Source: Natrinema sp. CBA1119
Lineage (GTDB): Archaea; Halobacteriota; Halobacteria; Halobacteriales; Natrialbaceae
Length of the DNA stretch: 64,000 bases
Assembly (NCBI RefSeq): GCF_002572525.1
Contig: NZ_PDBS01000008.1
Location: 124,001-188,000 of the forward strand
Direction: 5' to 3'
Below, in pieces: positions 44,321 to 53,439 of the stretch. Below the pieces are notes generated by a model, which made no database searches, was not told the DNA's origin, and saw only the letters and a program-made list of their open reading frames with translations. The number at the start of each line of letters is the position of its first letter. Position 1 is the stretch's first letter. A program made the position numbers and the translations under genes.

Positions 44321-45487
44321 TCACTCGTAGGTTCGCCGTCCGATCTCTCTCGCTTCGATTTCGTCCCAGTCGTACTCGACGCCGAGTCCCGGTCCGTCCG
44401 GCACCTGCACGCGGCCGTCCGCATCGACGGTGTCCAGCATGTCCGAGTAGTCATCCGCGTACACCGGCGGCTGCGTGTTCGGACAGATCGGGTGGACAAG
44501 CGCCACTTCGTAGTAGTTGCTGTTGCGCGTCGCGGCGAGGCAGTGGCGCTGTGCCGGTCCCGGCGCGTGGTACTCCACGTCGAGGCCGAACCCTTCGGCC
44601 ATGTGGGCGATCTTCATCGCGCCGGTGATCCCGCCGTCGTACTCGGGATCCGCCCGCACGAAGTCCGTCGATTCCGTCGCGACGAAGTCCGTGTGGGGCT
44701 CGAGGCCGCGAACGTGCTCGGTCTGGAGGATCGGCGTGTCGAGCATCTCGCGGAGCTTCCGGTGGGAGTGCTGGGAGACGCCGCCGTCACGGTAGGGATC
44801 CTCGTACCAGAGGAAGTCGGCCTCGTCGCAGGCCTTCCCGATCTTCAGCGCGTCGGCGAACGTGGCCGGGTTGCAGGCCGGGTCGAGCATGAGGTCCATC
44901 TCGTCGCCGACGCGGCGACCGACCTCGCGAACAACCGCGGCCGTCTCGTCGGGGTCCGTCCAGTCGCCACCCCAGTCGTGAATCTTGAACCCCTGATACC
45001 CCATCTCGAGACAGTCCTCGGCGAAGTCGGCGTACGCGTCGGGCGAGTCGAGGCCGCCGTTCCGGTCGCCCTGATAGGTCGACGCGTAGGCGGGAAAGGA
45101 GTCGCGATAGCTGCCGAGCAGTTCGTGGATCGGCGCGTCGCGGTAGTTCCCGGCGAAGTCCCAGAGCGCGATATCGATCGCCCCCATTCCCATCCAGTCG
45201 TACTTCCGCAGGGCGCGCTTGAAGGCGCTCCAGTGGCGCTCGCGCTCGAGGGGATTCTTCCCGATCAGGTAGTCCGCGATCATGTTGAGCTGGGCGGCGC
45301 CGGGAGAGTTGCCGCCGACGTACTCGCCGGTGGTGCCCTCGTCGGTGTGGACTCGCAGGGCGAACAGTTTCCGTTCGGTCGTCGAATCGGGGTCGTAGAC
45401 GATGCTGAACCCGTTCGGCGCGTAGCCGACTTCCGGGAGGTCGTAGCCAAACTCGATCGATTCGATGCGCGTGATCGTTGGTGCCAT
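44321..45487 (-). CDS. Enolase-superfamily (mandelate racemase-like) sugar-acid dehydratase 1
   Basis: 388 residues. Active-site parts: GFKIHDW with K168 and H170, metal ligands D202 (MLDPACN), E229 (WYEDPY) and E257 (QTEHV), and VEYHAPG with a further histidine. The residue pattern fits the mandelate racemase subgroup, with dehydration of an acid sugar or racemisation of a hydroxy acid. An aldolase of the HpcH type could cut the product. It diverges from the LLM oxidoreductase gene. Substrate unknown. Confidence 0.87.
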   Translation of the reverse strand: MAPTITRIESIEFGYDLPEVGYAPNGFSIVYDPDSTTERKLFALRVHTDEGTTGEYVGGNSPGAAQLNMIADYLIGKNPLERERHWSAFKRALRKYDWMGMGAIDIALWDFAGNYRDAPIHELLGSYRDSFPAYASTYQGDRNGGLDSPDAYADFAEDCLEMGYQGFKIHDWGGDWTDPDETAAVVREVGRRVGDEMDLMLDPACNPATFADALKIGKACDEADFLWYEDPYRDGGVSQHSHRKLREMLDTPILQTEHVRGLEPHTDFVATESTDFVRADPEYDGGITGAMKIAHMAEGFGLDVEYHAPGPAQRHCLAATRNSNYYEVALVHPICPNTQPPVYADDYSDMLDTVDADGRVQVPDGPGLGVEYDWDEIEAREIGRRTYE

Positions 45488-45588
45488 CGGTACGCTATCA
45501 CATAGCTAACGAGTTCCAAATGCGTTTGCATCGCGGCCACTCGCTGCTCGAGCAAAGGGTTACCACGGTCCGTCGAAAAGGAAGTGGT

Positions 45589-46563
45589 ATGGTCTCACAC
45601 GGATTCGTGTTGCCGACCCGCGGCGTCGTACTGTCGGCCGACGACTCGCTCGAGCAGGCCGCTCGCGTCCAGTCCGAGGTGATCGGGCTCGCCCGGCGAG
45701 CCGAAGCGCTCGGCTTCGACGGCGTCTGGGCTGGTGATAGCGTGCTGGCGAAGCCGCGGCTCGAGCCGCTCTCGACGCTCGCCGCAGTGGCGGGCGCGAC
45801 GGAGTCGGTCACCCTCGGGACGGCGGTCTACCTGCCCCAACTCCGCAATCCGGTCCACGTCGCCCACCAGACGGCGACGGTCGATCAGGTCAGCGGCGGC
45901 CGCCTCGCGCTCGGCGTCGGTGTCGGCGTCGGCGAGGGGGTCGAGACCGAACACGACCAGCTCGACGTTCCCTACGAGCGACGGGGGGCGTTGCTCGACG
46001 AGGGGCTCGAGATCCTCGCGGGACTCTGGGACGACGAGCCGGTCTCCGCGGACGGCGAGTTCTTCGAACTGACCGACGCCGACATCGGAATCCGCCCCTG
46101 CGGGAGTCCGCCGCCGGTCTCCGTCGCGTCCGCGACCTTCGATCCGAGGGATGGCTTCCCGCCCCGGATTCGGGACCGCATCGCCGATCGCGGCGACGGC
46201 TGGTTGCCGATCGGGATGTCACCCGAGATGTACGAGGGCGGGATCGAGCGAGCCCGCGAGATCGTCGACGACGCCGGTCGCGACGCCGCTGGCTTCGACG
46301 CCGGCTACTATCAGGACGTGGTGATCGCAGAGACCGAAGCCGAGGCAATCGACCAGGCGCGGGACTTCCTCGACCGGTACTACCCCTCCTGGGGCGAGCT
46401 GAGCGACGACGATATCCGGGGGCGCGGGGCGTTCGGCCCGCCGTCGGTCGTGGCGGAGCACCTCGAGCGCTACGCCGACGCCGGCGTGGAAACGTTCGTC
46501 ACGCGATTCACGGCGGCCGACCAGCGCGAGCAGTTACAGCGGTTCGCGGATATCGTCGGCTGA
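45589..46563 (+). CDS. LLM-class (luciferase-like, F420 or FMN) oxidoreductase
   Basis: 324 residues from ATG 45589; earlier in-frame codons overlap the enolase promoter. TIM-barrel luciferase-like pattern: FVLPTRGVVLSADDSLEQAA, GFDGVWAGDSVLAKPR, VTLGTAVYLPQLRNPVHVAH, DQVSGGRLALGVGVGVGEGV, and the end GAFGPPSVVAEHLERYADAG. In haloarchaea most such proteins use F420. Reaction unknown. The gene is followed by an MFS transporter on the same strand 84 bases later. Confidence 0.85.
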   Translation: MVSHGFVLPTRGVVLSADDSLEQAARVQSEVIGLARRAEALGFDGVWAGDSVLAKPRLEPLSTLAAVAGATESVTLGTAVYLPQLRNPVHVAHQTATVDQVSGGRLALGVGVGVGEGVETEHDQLDVPYERRGALLDEGLEILAGLWDDEPVSADGEFFELTDADIGIRPCGSPPPVSVASATFDPRDGFPPRIRDRIADRGDGWLPIGMSPEMYEGGIERAREIVDDAGRDAAGFDAGYYQDVVIAETEAEAIDQARDFLDRYYPSWGELSDDDIRGRGAFGPPSVVAEHLERYADAGVETFVTRFTAADQREQLQRFADIVG

Positions 46564-46647
46564 GACGCATCGTCTCGAGGGACCGGCGAACCGTCTCCGA
46601 GCCAGCGAAAATCGAATCTTTATGGCCCCCGGATCTGATTTGCCGGT

Positions 46648-47901
46648 ATGGGTGCGACGGAGAGTCGGTTGGGAGCCGCCGGTCGGGTACTGATCGCCGA
46701 ACGAGCGTTCGTCGGCTGTCTCCTCGGAACGTGGCTGCTGACCGCAGCGGCTCACTACTACGTGATGGCACCCGCGAGCGTCCTCTCGCGGGTCGCCGAC
46801 GATCTTGCGGTGACACCGGCCGTGGCGGTCTGGATCGTGAGCGCGGTCCCGGCGACGTGGGCGCTCACGAACTTCGCGCTCGGCGTCTGGATCGACAGAC
46901 TGGGTGAGTATCGCGTGATCGTCGTCGGAACCGCGGTGCTCATCGCCGCGGGGGGCTGGAGTTGGTGGGCCGGTCGTCGAGGGACGTTCTATCCCTTGCT
47001 GGCGTCGCGATTGCTAGCGGGCGTCGCGGTGGGCGTGATCTGGACGGCGTCGACGAACCTCATCGGGGGCGCCGTCTCCGGTGCCAATCGAGGGACTGCG
47101 ATCGGGGTCTACGTCACGAGCGCGCCGGCCGGATTCGCGCTCGGGCAACTCTTCGGTCCGATCGTCACGGCGCGAGCCGGCTGGCCGGCGAATTTTCTCG
47201 TGATGAGCGTCGTCGCCGGACTCGTGATCGGCGTGATTTCCCTGTCGGTCCGCCGCCTCGAGATCGATCCCGTGACGAACACCGCATCGATGCGGTCGAA
47301 TTTCACGTCGGTGCTGAGCCATCGAGTCGTGTGGTACGGCTCCGCGATGGCGTTCGTCGCCTACTCCTACTACCTCTTCATGAACAGCTGGATGCCCACG
47401 TATCTCGGGAACGAGTTCGCCCTCTCGGCGGGGCTCAGCGGGCTGCTGACGGCGGCATTCCCGGCGATGGGCGTGCTGTCCCGGGCCGGCGGCGGTCTCA
47501 TTTCGGATCGGCTCCTCGGTCAGCGTCGCGTTCCCCTGCTTCAGGTGTCGTTTCTTGTTTCGGTGCCGCTGGTCGTCCTCATCGGGTGGACTCGGCACCT
47601 CGCCGTCATCGTTGCAGCGCTGGTCGCCGCCGGCTTCGTCATTCAGCTCACGTTCGGCGTCGTTTACAGCTACGTCCAGGAGGTCGTCGAGACGAGTATC
47701 TCGGGCACGGCGCTGGCGTTCGTCACGTCGGCGGGCATTTCGGGGGCGTTCTCGGCACCCCTGATTACCGGGGTGCTCATCGACTGGACCGGCGGCTACC
47801 TGGCCGCCTTCGCCTACGCGACCGCGCTGACCGCACTCGGACTCCTCCTCTCGAGCGTGGCTCCCGAGTCTCCCGCGGCCGACCGCTCGCAGTCCCGCTG
47901 A
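46648..47901 (+). CDS. MFS transporter
   Basis: 417 residues, twelve helices. After helix 2 comes VWIDRLGEYRVIV, the MFS loop, and the second half has GGLISDRLLGQRR. TATA-like CTTTATGG at about 46618 is 28 bases before ATG 46648 and supports the start. Similar to nitrate/cyanate and organic-anion type families in its short loops. Substrate unassigned; next to the LLM enzyme, with which it may form a uptake-and-oxidise unit (inference). Confidence 0.86.
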   Translation: MGATESRLGAAGRVLIAERAFVGCLLGTWLLTAAAHYYVMAPASVLSRVADDLAVTPAVAVWIVSAVPATWALTNFALGVWIDRLGEYRVIVVGTAVLIAAGGWSWWAGRRGTFYPLLASRLLAGVAVGVIWTASTNLIGGAVSGANRGTAIGVYVTSAPAGFALGQLFGPIVTARAGWPANFLVMSVVAGLVIGVISLSVRRLEIDPVTNTASMRSNFTSVLSHRVVWYGSAMAFVAYSYYLFMNSWMPTYLGNEFALSAGLSGLLTAAFPAMGVLSRAGGGLISDRLLGQRRVPLLQVSFLVSVPLVVLIGWTRHLAVIVAALVAAGFVIQLTFGVVYSYVQEVVETSISGTALAFVTSAGISGAFSAPLITGVLIDWTGGYLAAFAYATALTALGLLLSSVAPESPAADRSQSR

Positions 47902-47965
47902 TCCGGAGTCGTTGGTAGACGGCCGCTGAGAGGGCTGATTCCCGATTCCCGGGCAAACGGCTCCC

Positions 47966-48400
47966 TCAGGACAGGTGATTGACGAACGAGGTGCAGTACT
48001 CCTCGTACCCCATCTTCTCCGTGTAGAACCGGTGGGCGTCCTCGCGCCACTGTCCCGACTCGAGTTCGACCGCCTCGCAGTCGTTCTCGGCGGCCCAGTC
48101 GTGAACGAACGAGAGGAGCCGTTCGCCGTGGCCCTCAGACCGTTGTTCTTCGTCGGTCACGAGGTCGTAGACGTAGACGTGCCGGCCGAGGTAGAAGTTC
48201 GTCGCGATTTTCACGCCGGCGACCGCCACCGGTTCGTCGTCGACGTAGCGCGCGAACAGTCGGTAGCCTTCCTCGCGCATCTCCTCGAACAGGGCGAGAA
48301 ACGACTCGACGTCGAGGTGATCGCGGAGTTGAACGAGGACCGGGAACGCCTCCCGCCGCTCGCTTTCCGTCGTTACTTCCCGAATGTCGGATGATGACAT
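47966..48400 (-). CDS. GNAT-family N-acetyltransferase
   Basis: 144 residues. The acetyl-CoA loop is EEQRSEGHGERLLSFVHDWA near 84-103 (R-x-x-G-x-G), preceded by the beta strand YVYDLVTDE and followed by VELESGQWREDAHRFYTEKMGY, the usual motif B. It transfers an acetyl group to an amine on a small molecule or protein. Convergent with the MFS gene; no functional link seen. Confidence 0.87.
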   Translation of the reverse strand: MSSSDIREVTTESERREAFPVLVQLRDHLDVESFLALFEEMREEGYRLFARYVDDEPVAVAGVKIATNFYLGRHVYVYDLVTDEEQRSEGHGERLLSFVHDWAAENDCEAVELESGQWREDAHRFYTEKMGYEEYCTSFVNHLS

Positions 48401-48651
48401 ACACCGCTATGGGGAACGACGGCTAATCAAACCGCGGGTTAGTCGGGACTGTACTGCTCCGTATCGCGGCTCGAGGGCTTGCTGGCCACGAATCGTCCGG
48501 ATCGTTGCAGCGCTGGCGAGGGACGAGACGTGTTCCAGCGATATCGACGAGTCGGAAAACACGGTTCCGGTGTTCGTCCCCGAGGACGGCTGACGGGCCG
48601 CTTCGAGTCGATCGGAGACGGGAGGAGTGGCTGGGGTGGCTGGGGACCTTC

Positions 48652-49656
48652 CTACGGGAGTCGACCGGTCAGCGCCTCGCTTGCGGGTGCGATGGGGAAC
48701 TCCGTCCCGAGTCCGTCCGCGCGCGCTTTTTCGTAGAGCATGTAGGCGGCTGCGACCGTCTCGATACCCGTTCCGCCGCTGTCGAAGACCGTGATCTCGT
48801 CGTCGCTCGTCCGCCCGGGCTCGGTCCCCGCTACGACCTCGCCGAGTTCGGCGTGGACGTGGTCCTCGTCGACGACGCCTGCCTCGAGGGCCGCCAGAAA
48901 CGACCCCGCGTCCTGCGTAACGCGGTCGCGGAGGTCGGGAACGTACGTCGATCGCTCGATGGTCGTCGTATCGAGTTCGCGCCGACCGGGCGTGTACTGG
49001 CCCATTGCCGTCACGTGCGCGCCGGGCTCGAGGTCCTCGCCGTCGAAGACCGGATCGGCCGCCTTCGTCGCCGTGATCACGATATCCGCGCCCGCGAGGG
49101 CGGCCGCGCTCGAGTCGACGGGACCGACGGAGGCGTCGAGGTGGTCGTCGAACTCCGCGGCGAACGTCTCCCGGTTTTCGGGTGTCGGCGAGAAGACGCG
49201 GACCTGCTCGAGATCTCGGACGGTCGCCGTTGCGTGGAGCTGGCCCCGCGCCTGTGCGCCGCTGCCGATGACGGCGAGCGTGCTCGCGTCCGCTCGTGCC
49301 AGCGCGTCGACGGCGACCGCACCGGTCGCTCCGGTCTTGAACGGGTTCATGCTCGCGCCGTCGATGAGCGCGAGGGGCTCGCCGCTCTCTGCGTCGAACA
49401 GCGGCGTCACGAACCACGCGTTCGGGCCCGAAAAGCCGGACGAGTACGTATAGCCTCCCATTGCACCCGTCTCGGGCAGGATCGTCGAGTAGTTCGTCAG
49501 CTTCCCGTCAGGGTTCTCCCGGCGAAACGTCTGTCGCGGCAGGGCCGGTGCGCCCTCGCCGCGCTGGCGGTAGCCGTCGCGGACGACCTCGACGTATTCG
49601 GCGGGCGTTGCGAGACCCTCGACTTCGGCACTGGTCAGGAACAGTGTGTCTGTCAT
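48652..49656 (-). CDS. Ornithine cyclodeaminase/mu-crystallin family dehydrogenase
   Basis: 334 residues from ATG 49656. The family pieces are ALPRQTFRRENPDGKLTNYS (substrate side), LIDGASMNPFKTGATGAVAV (lysine of the K-T-G block), and NAD site VIGSGAQARGQLHATA. Members act as ornithine cyclodeaminase, archaeal alanine dehydrogenase, or imine reductases, converting amino acids and 2-oxo or cyclic imino acids. An Lrp-type regulator follows on the same strand direction but is transcribed from further upstream, with 100 bases between. Confidence 0.85.
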   Translation of the reverse strand: MTDTLFLTSAEVEGLATPAEYVEVVRDGYRQRGEGAPALPRQTFRRENPDGKLTNYSTILPETGAMGGYTYSSGFSGPNAWFVTPLFDAESGEPLALIDGASMNPFKTGATGAVAVDALARADASTLAVIGSGAQARGQLHATATVRDLEQVRVFSPTPENRETFAAEFDDHLDASVGPVDSSAAALAGADIVITATKAADPVFDGEDLEPGAHVTAMGQYTPGRRELDTTTIERSTYVPDLRDRVTQDAGSFLAALEAGVVDEDHVHAELGEVVAGTEPGRTSDDEITVFDSGGTGIETVAAAYMLYEKARADGLGTEFPIAPASEALTGRLP

Positions 49657-49756
49657 ACTCCGTGCCACACACGCGAGGTAGAAAAAGACAGCCGATCCGA
49701 TGGCAGTCGTGCATAGCGAGGAACGGCTCTCACTGTCTCGTCGGTCGGGCACGCGA

Positions 49757-50272
49757 TCACTCGGTCTCGAGCACCCGATCGATCATCTCCGCGGACATGC
49801 TCTCCAGCAGCCGGTTGCCTTTCTTGAGTTCGCGCATCACGAATCGTGAGGACGTCTCGTTGACGCCCTTGATAGCGACGATCCCGTCGATCAGTTCGTT
49901 CATTTGTTCGTGATTCTGGACGCGGGAGACGGCCATGAAGTCGACATCGCCCATCGTATAGTACACCTGCTGAACGCCGGTCACGTCGACCAGCTCGTCG
50001 CCGATTTCGTCGGCGTAGCCGCTCTCGTGGGAGACGTACACCTCGGTGATGACGACCATCGACATTCCGAGCGCGTGCGGATCGATGTCCGCGGAGATAT
50101 CGGTTATCACGCCGCTCTCTTTCAGTTTGTTCAGTCGGTAGTGGATCGCCGACTTCGAGAGGTCGAGTTCGTCGGCGAACTCCTCGAGGTTTTTGTCGTC
50201 GTTTCGCTCGAGTTCGCGGATGATATCGAGGTCGTGTTCGTCGAGATTCGGCGTGGCGTTGGTGTGGTTCAT
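49757..50272 (-). CDS. Lrp/AsnC-family transcriptional regulator
   Basis: 171 residues. HTH at 10-60: LDEHDLDIIRELERNDDKNL, FADELDLSKSAIHYRLNKLK. The RAM-type ligand domain follows (VVITEVYVSHESGYADEI; QQVYYTMGDVDFMAVS). It probably senses an amino acid and controls neighbouring genes such as the ornithine-cyclodeaminase-like enzyme downstream, 100 bases away (inference). The C-terminal helix (ESMSAEMIDRVLETE) extends a little beyond the common length. Confidence 0.9.
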   Translation of the reverse strand: MNHTNATPNLDEHDLDIIRELERNDDKNLEEFADELDLSKSAIHYRLNKLKESGVITDISADIDPHALGMSMVVITEVYVSHESGYADEIGDELVDVTGVQQVYYTMGDVDFMAVSRVQNHEQMNELIDGIVAIKGVNETSSRFVMRELKKGNRLLESMSAEMIDRVLETE

Positions 50273-50352
50273 ACTATTTCGTACTGATCTCAGGGAATAC
50301 GGCTCTATACTCTCACTGCAGAGGCGGATTCGGCGATGGGAGAGACCAGTAG

Positions 50353-51585
50353 TTACTCCTTCCGATGTTCCTCGACGACGTCCCAGTCGAGTTCGATCCC
50401 GAGCCCCGGTTCATCGGGAACCTCGATATACCCGTCCTGAATAAGCGGTTCGTCGGTGGCAACGAGGTCGTCCCACCACGGCACGTCGCGGGCGTGGAAC
50501 TCGAGCGCGAGGAAATTCGGAACCGTCGCGCCCACGTGGACGCCGGCAATCGTCGCGACGGGGCTCCCGATGTTGTGGGGACTCATCGTCAGGTAGTAGG
50601 TGTCGGCCAATTCGGCGATCTTCTTGGTCTCCGCGATGCCGCCGGTCTTCGGGATATCGGGTGCGACGAACGAGACGGCTTCCTCCTCGACGAGATCGCG
50701 GAAGCCGTGGCGACCGTAGCGGTTCTCGCCGGTGAGCAGCGGTTGCTCGACGCTCCGATTGAGCGTCGCCAACGCGTCCGCGTTCTCCGGCGGGAGCGGG
50801 TCCTCGATCCACGCCAGATCGTAGGGCTCGAGGGCTTTACACAGCTTTTCGACCGCCTCGACGCTGAAGTTCCAGTGGAGGTCGACCGCGACCTCCGCCT
50901 CGTCCCCGACTTCCTCGGTCACGGCCTCGACCAGCCCGCGCTTGTGCTCTATCTCCGGACGGTCGAAGTGGCGCGCGAGCGTGTCGATGTCCCGGCCCGA
51001 CGGCACGTCGAGGTCGAACTTGATGATCTCGTAGCCGTCGTCGACCGCCGCTCGAGCGGCGCGGGCGTAGGCGTCGGCCTCGTAGGTCTCGTCGGGTTGG
51101 TCGTTGAGCGCCGACTCGACCATCCCCTCGCCGGCGTGGCAGTCCGCGTACATTCGGACCGCCTCACGGGTCTTGCCACCGAGAAGCTGGTAGACGGGTT
51201 GCTCGAGGATCTTGCCGGCGGCGTCCCAGAGCGCGAGTTCGATGCCGCTGATCGCGATCGTCCCGATCCCCTGCTGGGACCCCCGTCCCGAGAGACTCTC
51301 CCGCATGAGGTGATATAGCCGCTCGACGTCGAGCGGGTTCTCGCCGACGAGGACGGGCTCGAAGTAGTCCGTGATTACCTCGTGGACGCCCGGCGAGGGA
51401 TACGCTTCGCCGATTCCCGTCACGCCGGCGTCCGTCTCGAGGCGAACGATCGTCCACGGGAAGTTGCCGTCGACGACGATCGTCGACAGTCCGGTGATCT
51501 CGGGCGTCTCCGTCGAGCGGGCGGGCGTCTTCCCGAAGTCGGGCCAGATGCTCGAGGCTAACCGCGCCGCGAAGTCAGAATACAT
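50353..51585 (-). CDS. Enolase-superfamily (galactonate dehydratase-like) sugar-acid dehydratase 2
   Basis: 410 residues from ATG 51585. Motifs: IIKFDLDVPSG (K-x-D), VDLHWNFS (first metal ligand D), WIEDPLPPEN (E), LTGENRYG (E), and MSPHNIGSPV (catalytic histidine). This set matches the galactonate/mannonate dehydratase branch. It removes water from a sugar acid to give a 2-keto-3-deoxy acid, which an HpcH/HpaI aldolase could split. The end YIEVPDEPGLGIELDWD is usual. It is followed by the Lrp gene and preceded by an FAD-linked hydroxyacid dehydrogenase. Confidence 0.88.
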   Translation of the reverse strand: MYSDFAARLASSIWPDFGKTPARSTETPEITGLSTIVVDGNFPWTIVRLETDAGVTGIGEAYPSPGVHEVITDYFEPVLVGENPLDVERLYHLMRESLSGRGSQQGIGTIAISGIELALWDAAGKILEQPVYQLLGGKTREAVRMYADCHAGEGMVESALNDQPDETYEADAYARAARAAVDDGYEIIKFDLDVPSGRDIDTLARHFDRPEIEHKRGLVEAVTEEVGDEAEVAVDLHWNFSVEAVEKLCKALEPYDLAWIEDPLPPENADALATLNRSVEQPLLTGENRYGRHGFRDLVEEEAVSFVAPDIPKTGGIAETKKIAELADTYYLTMSPHNIGSPVATIAGVHVGATVPNFLALEFHARDVPWWDDLVATDEPLIQDGYIEVPDEPGLGIELDWDVVEEHRKE

Positions 51586-51706
51586 GGTATCACGTCTCAC
51601 TTTTCGGAGTCGTCATATTAACTTATGGGCGAGACGGGAGCGCGGTCCGCTTCGAACGGTATTCGACACTTGCACGAACCAATCCTGACGCGGCGAATTC
51701 GGTAGG

Positions 51707-53101
51707 CTAAACGTCCGGAAGCACCTTCCCGGGATTCAAGATTCCGTTCGGATCGAACGTCTCCTTGACCGATCGCATGAGATCGAGCGCCTGGCCGTGC
51801 TCCTCGGCCATGAACTGCCGCTTCCCGATGCCGACACCGTGTTCACCGGTCGAGGTGCCGCCGAGCGCGATTGCCTTCCGGACGACGCGCTCGTTCAACT
51901 CGTGTGCCCGTTCGACCATCTCCTCATCGTCGGGATCGACCAGCGACGTGAAGTGGAGGTTCCCGTCCCCGGCGTGGCCGACGCAGGACGTCAACAGGTC
52001 GAGTTCCTCGCTGACTCGAGAGACCTCCTCGACGATGTCGGGGTAGCGCGAGATCGGCACGACCACGTCACCGACCAGCGCGACTTCCCACCCCTCTCGA
52101 TAGCTTTGCGTCGCCGGGTACTTGTCGCGGCGAGCCTGCCAGATATCGTCCAGGTTCTCCTCGCCCGCCGCCTCCCACGAGAGCATCCCGTGATCTTCAC
52201 AAATCGCCTTCGCGAACGCGAGGTCCTCCTCGATCCCGCTGTTGTTCGCGTGCAACTCGATGATCAGCGTCGGTCGCTCCTCGAAGGACACGTCGTCGTG
52301 GTACGCGTTCAGCATCTTGATCGCCGTGGTGTCGATGAACTCGATCGCACCGGGGACCAGCGCCGAGCCGATCGCGTCCGCGACGGCCCCGGACGCGTCG
52401 ACGCGCGAGGGAAACGTTACCAGCGCCGCCCGCCGGTACTCGGGGATCCCCACGAGACCGAGCGTCACCTCGGTGACGACGCCGAGGGTGCCCTCGCTCC
52501 CGACGAAGAGATCCTTCAGACTGTAGCCCGCGGACGTCTTGACGACGCCCCTCCCGCAGTCGACGACGCGCCCGTCGGCGGTGACCGCCTCGAGGTGACG
52601 GACGTGGTCGCGCGTCTCGCCGTAGCGGACCGCGTTGAAGCCGCTCGCGTTCGTCGCGACCATCCCGCCGATCGTCGCCACGTCGCCACTCGAGATGCCG
52701 GGCGCAAACCGCAGTCCGTGGGAGGCCAGTCGCTCGTTCAGATCGTCGTAGACGACCCCCGCGCCGACGGTCACTTGCATGTCGTCCGGCGAGACCTCGA
52801 CGTGGTCCATCTCGGCCGTGCTGAGGACGATGCCGCCGGCGGTCGGGATGGCGTTGCCCTCGAGACCCGAGCCGCCCGAGCGCGGCGTGACCGGCACGCC
52901 GCGCTCGTTCGCCGCCGCGAGGACGGCGGCGACCTCGTCGGTCGACGCCGGCCAGACGACGGCGTCCGGTACTCGCCCGGTGTGCGGACTCTCGTCGGAC
53001 GCGTACTGTTCGCGAACGCTCGTTCCGTGTGCGACGCGTCCGTCAGTGACCGCATCGTCGAGAAACGTGCAGTCGTAGCTCGAGTCGGGGTCCCGTTGCA
53101 T
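51707..53101 (-). CDS. FAD-linked D-lactate/glycolate dehydrogenase (GlcD type)
   Basis: 464 residues from ATG 53101. PCMH flavin domain: VVWPASTDEVAAVLAAANER, TPRSGGSGLEGNA, GISSGDVATIGGMVATNASG, FVGSEGTLGVVTEVTL; C-terminal domain with SCVGHAGDGNLHF (metal histidines) and GTSTGEHGVGIGKRQFMAEE. It oxidises a D-2-hydroxy acid such as D-lactate or glycolate, giving electrons to a quinone or flavoprotein. No iron-sulfur GlcF partner is adjacent. Placed next to a sugar-acid dehydratase in the same direction. Confidence 0.9.
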   Translation of the reverse strand: MQRDPDSSYDCTFLDDAVTDGRVAHGTSVREQYASDESPHTGRVPDAVVWPASTDEVAAVLAAANERGVPVTPRSGGSGLEGNAIPTAGGIVLSTAEMDHVEVSPDDMQVTVGAGVVYDDLNERLASHGLRFAPGISSGDVATIGGMVATNASGFNAVRYGETRDHVRHLEAVTADGRVVDCGRGVVKTSAGYSLKDLFVGSEGTLGVVTEVTLGLVGIPEYRRAALVTFPSRVDASGAVADAIGSALVPGAIEFIDTTAIKMLNAYHDDVSFEERPTLIIELHANNSGIEEDLAFAKAICEDHGMLSWEAAGEENLDDIWQARRDKYPATQSYREGWEVALVGDVVVPISRYPDIVEEVSRVSEELDLLTSCVGHAGDGNLHFTSLVDPDDEEMVERAHELNERVVRKAIALGGTSTGEHGVGIGKRQFMAEEHGQALDLMRSVKETFDPNGILNPGKVLPDV

Positions 53102-53189
53102 GGTACCGTATGGGACACGAACTGGGATAAACGCTCTCCGATTCCGTCCCACCAGTAGCTATTCGTAGATCGGGCGTCTGGAAGGAGAC

Positions 53190-53372
53190 ATGACCTGCCC
53201 CTACCTGTCGTACCGTCAGTCGGCCGGCGATCAGGAGTTCGAAACGGAACGCGCCTACTGCGGCGTCGTCGAAGAGTTCGTCTCGCCGATGCGTGCAGAC
53301 GTCTGCAACGACCGCCACGAGTTGAACCACGAGCGAGACTGCGAGTTCTATCGCGACGCCGAATCCGAGTGA
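53190..53372 (+). CDS. Small four-cysteine haloarchaeal protein
   Basis: 60 residues: MTCPYLSYRQSAGDQEFETE at the start and four cysteines at 3, 24, 39 and 51, with H43 and H47. The spacing would allow a metal site or disulfides. Composition is acidic and the frame is clean, and I recall similar short proteins in other haloarchaea, but no named family can be given. Convergent with the BKACE gene; no partner gene. Confidence 0.65.
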   Translation: MTCPYLSYRQSAGDQEFETERAYCGVVEEFVSPMRADVCNDRHELNHERDCEFYRDAESE

Positions 53373-53439
53373 GCGGCGGTCGACGCCGGCGACCCCCATC
53401 CTCAGTCCGAAGTAGCGATCGCCACGCCGGAGTCCGCGA

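Noticed and set aside
43912-44499. 195-codon minus-strand frame over the CoA-transferase/enolase junction
   Set aside because: Serine/arginine-rich shadow crossing two remnants; the true signal is two short fragments on opposite strands.
51797-53158. Plus-strand frame of 453 codons over the FAD-linked dehydrogenase
   Set aside because: Shadow of a clear PCMH-type flavoprotein on the minus strand; no haloarchaeal acidic composition.
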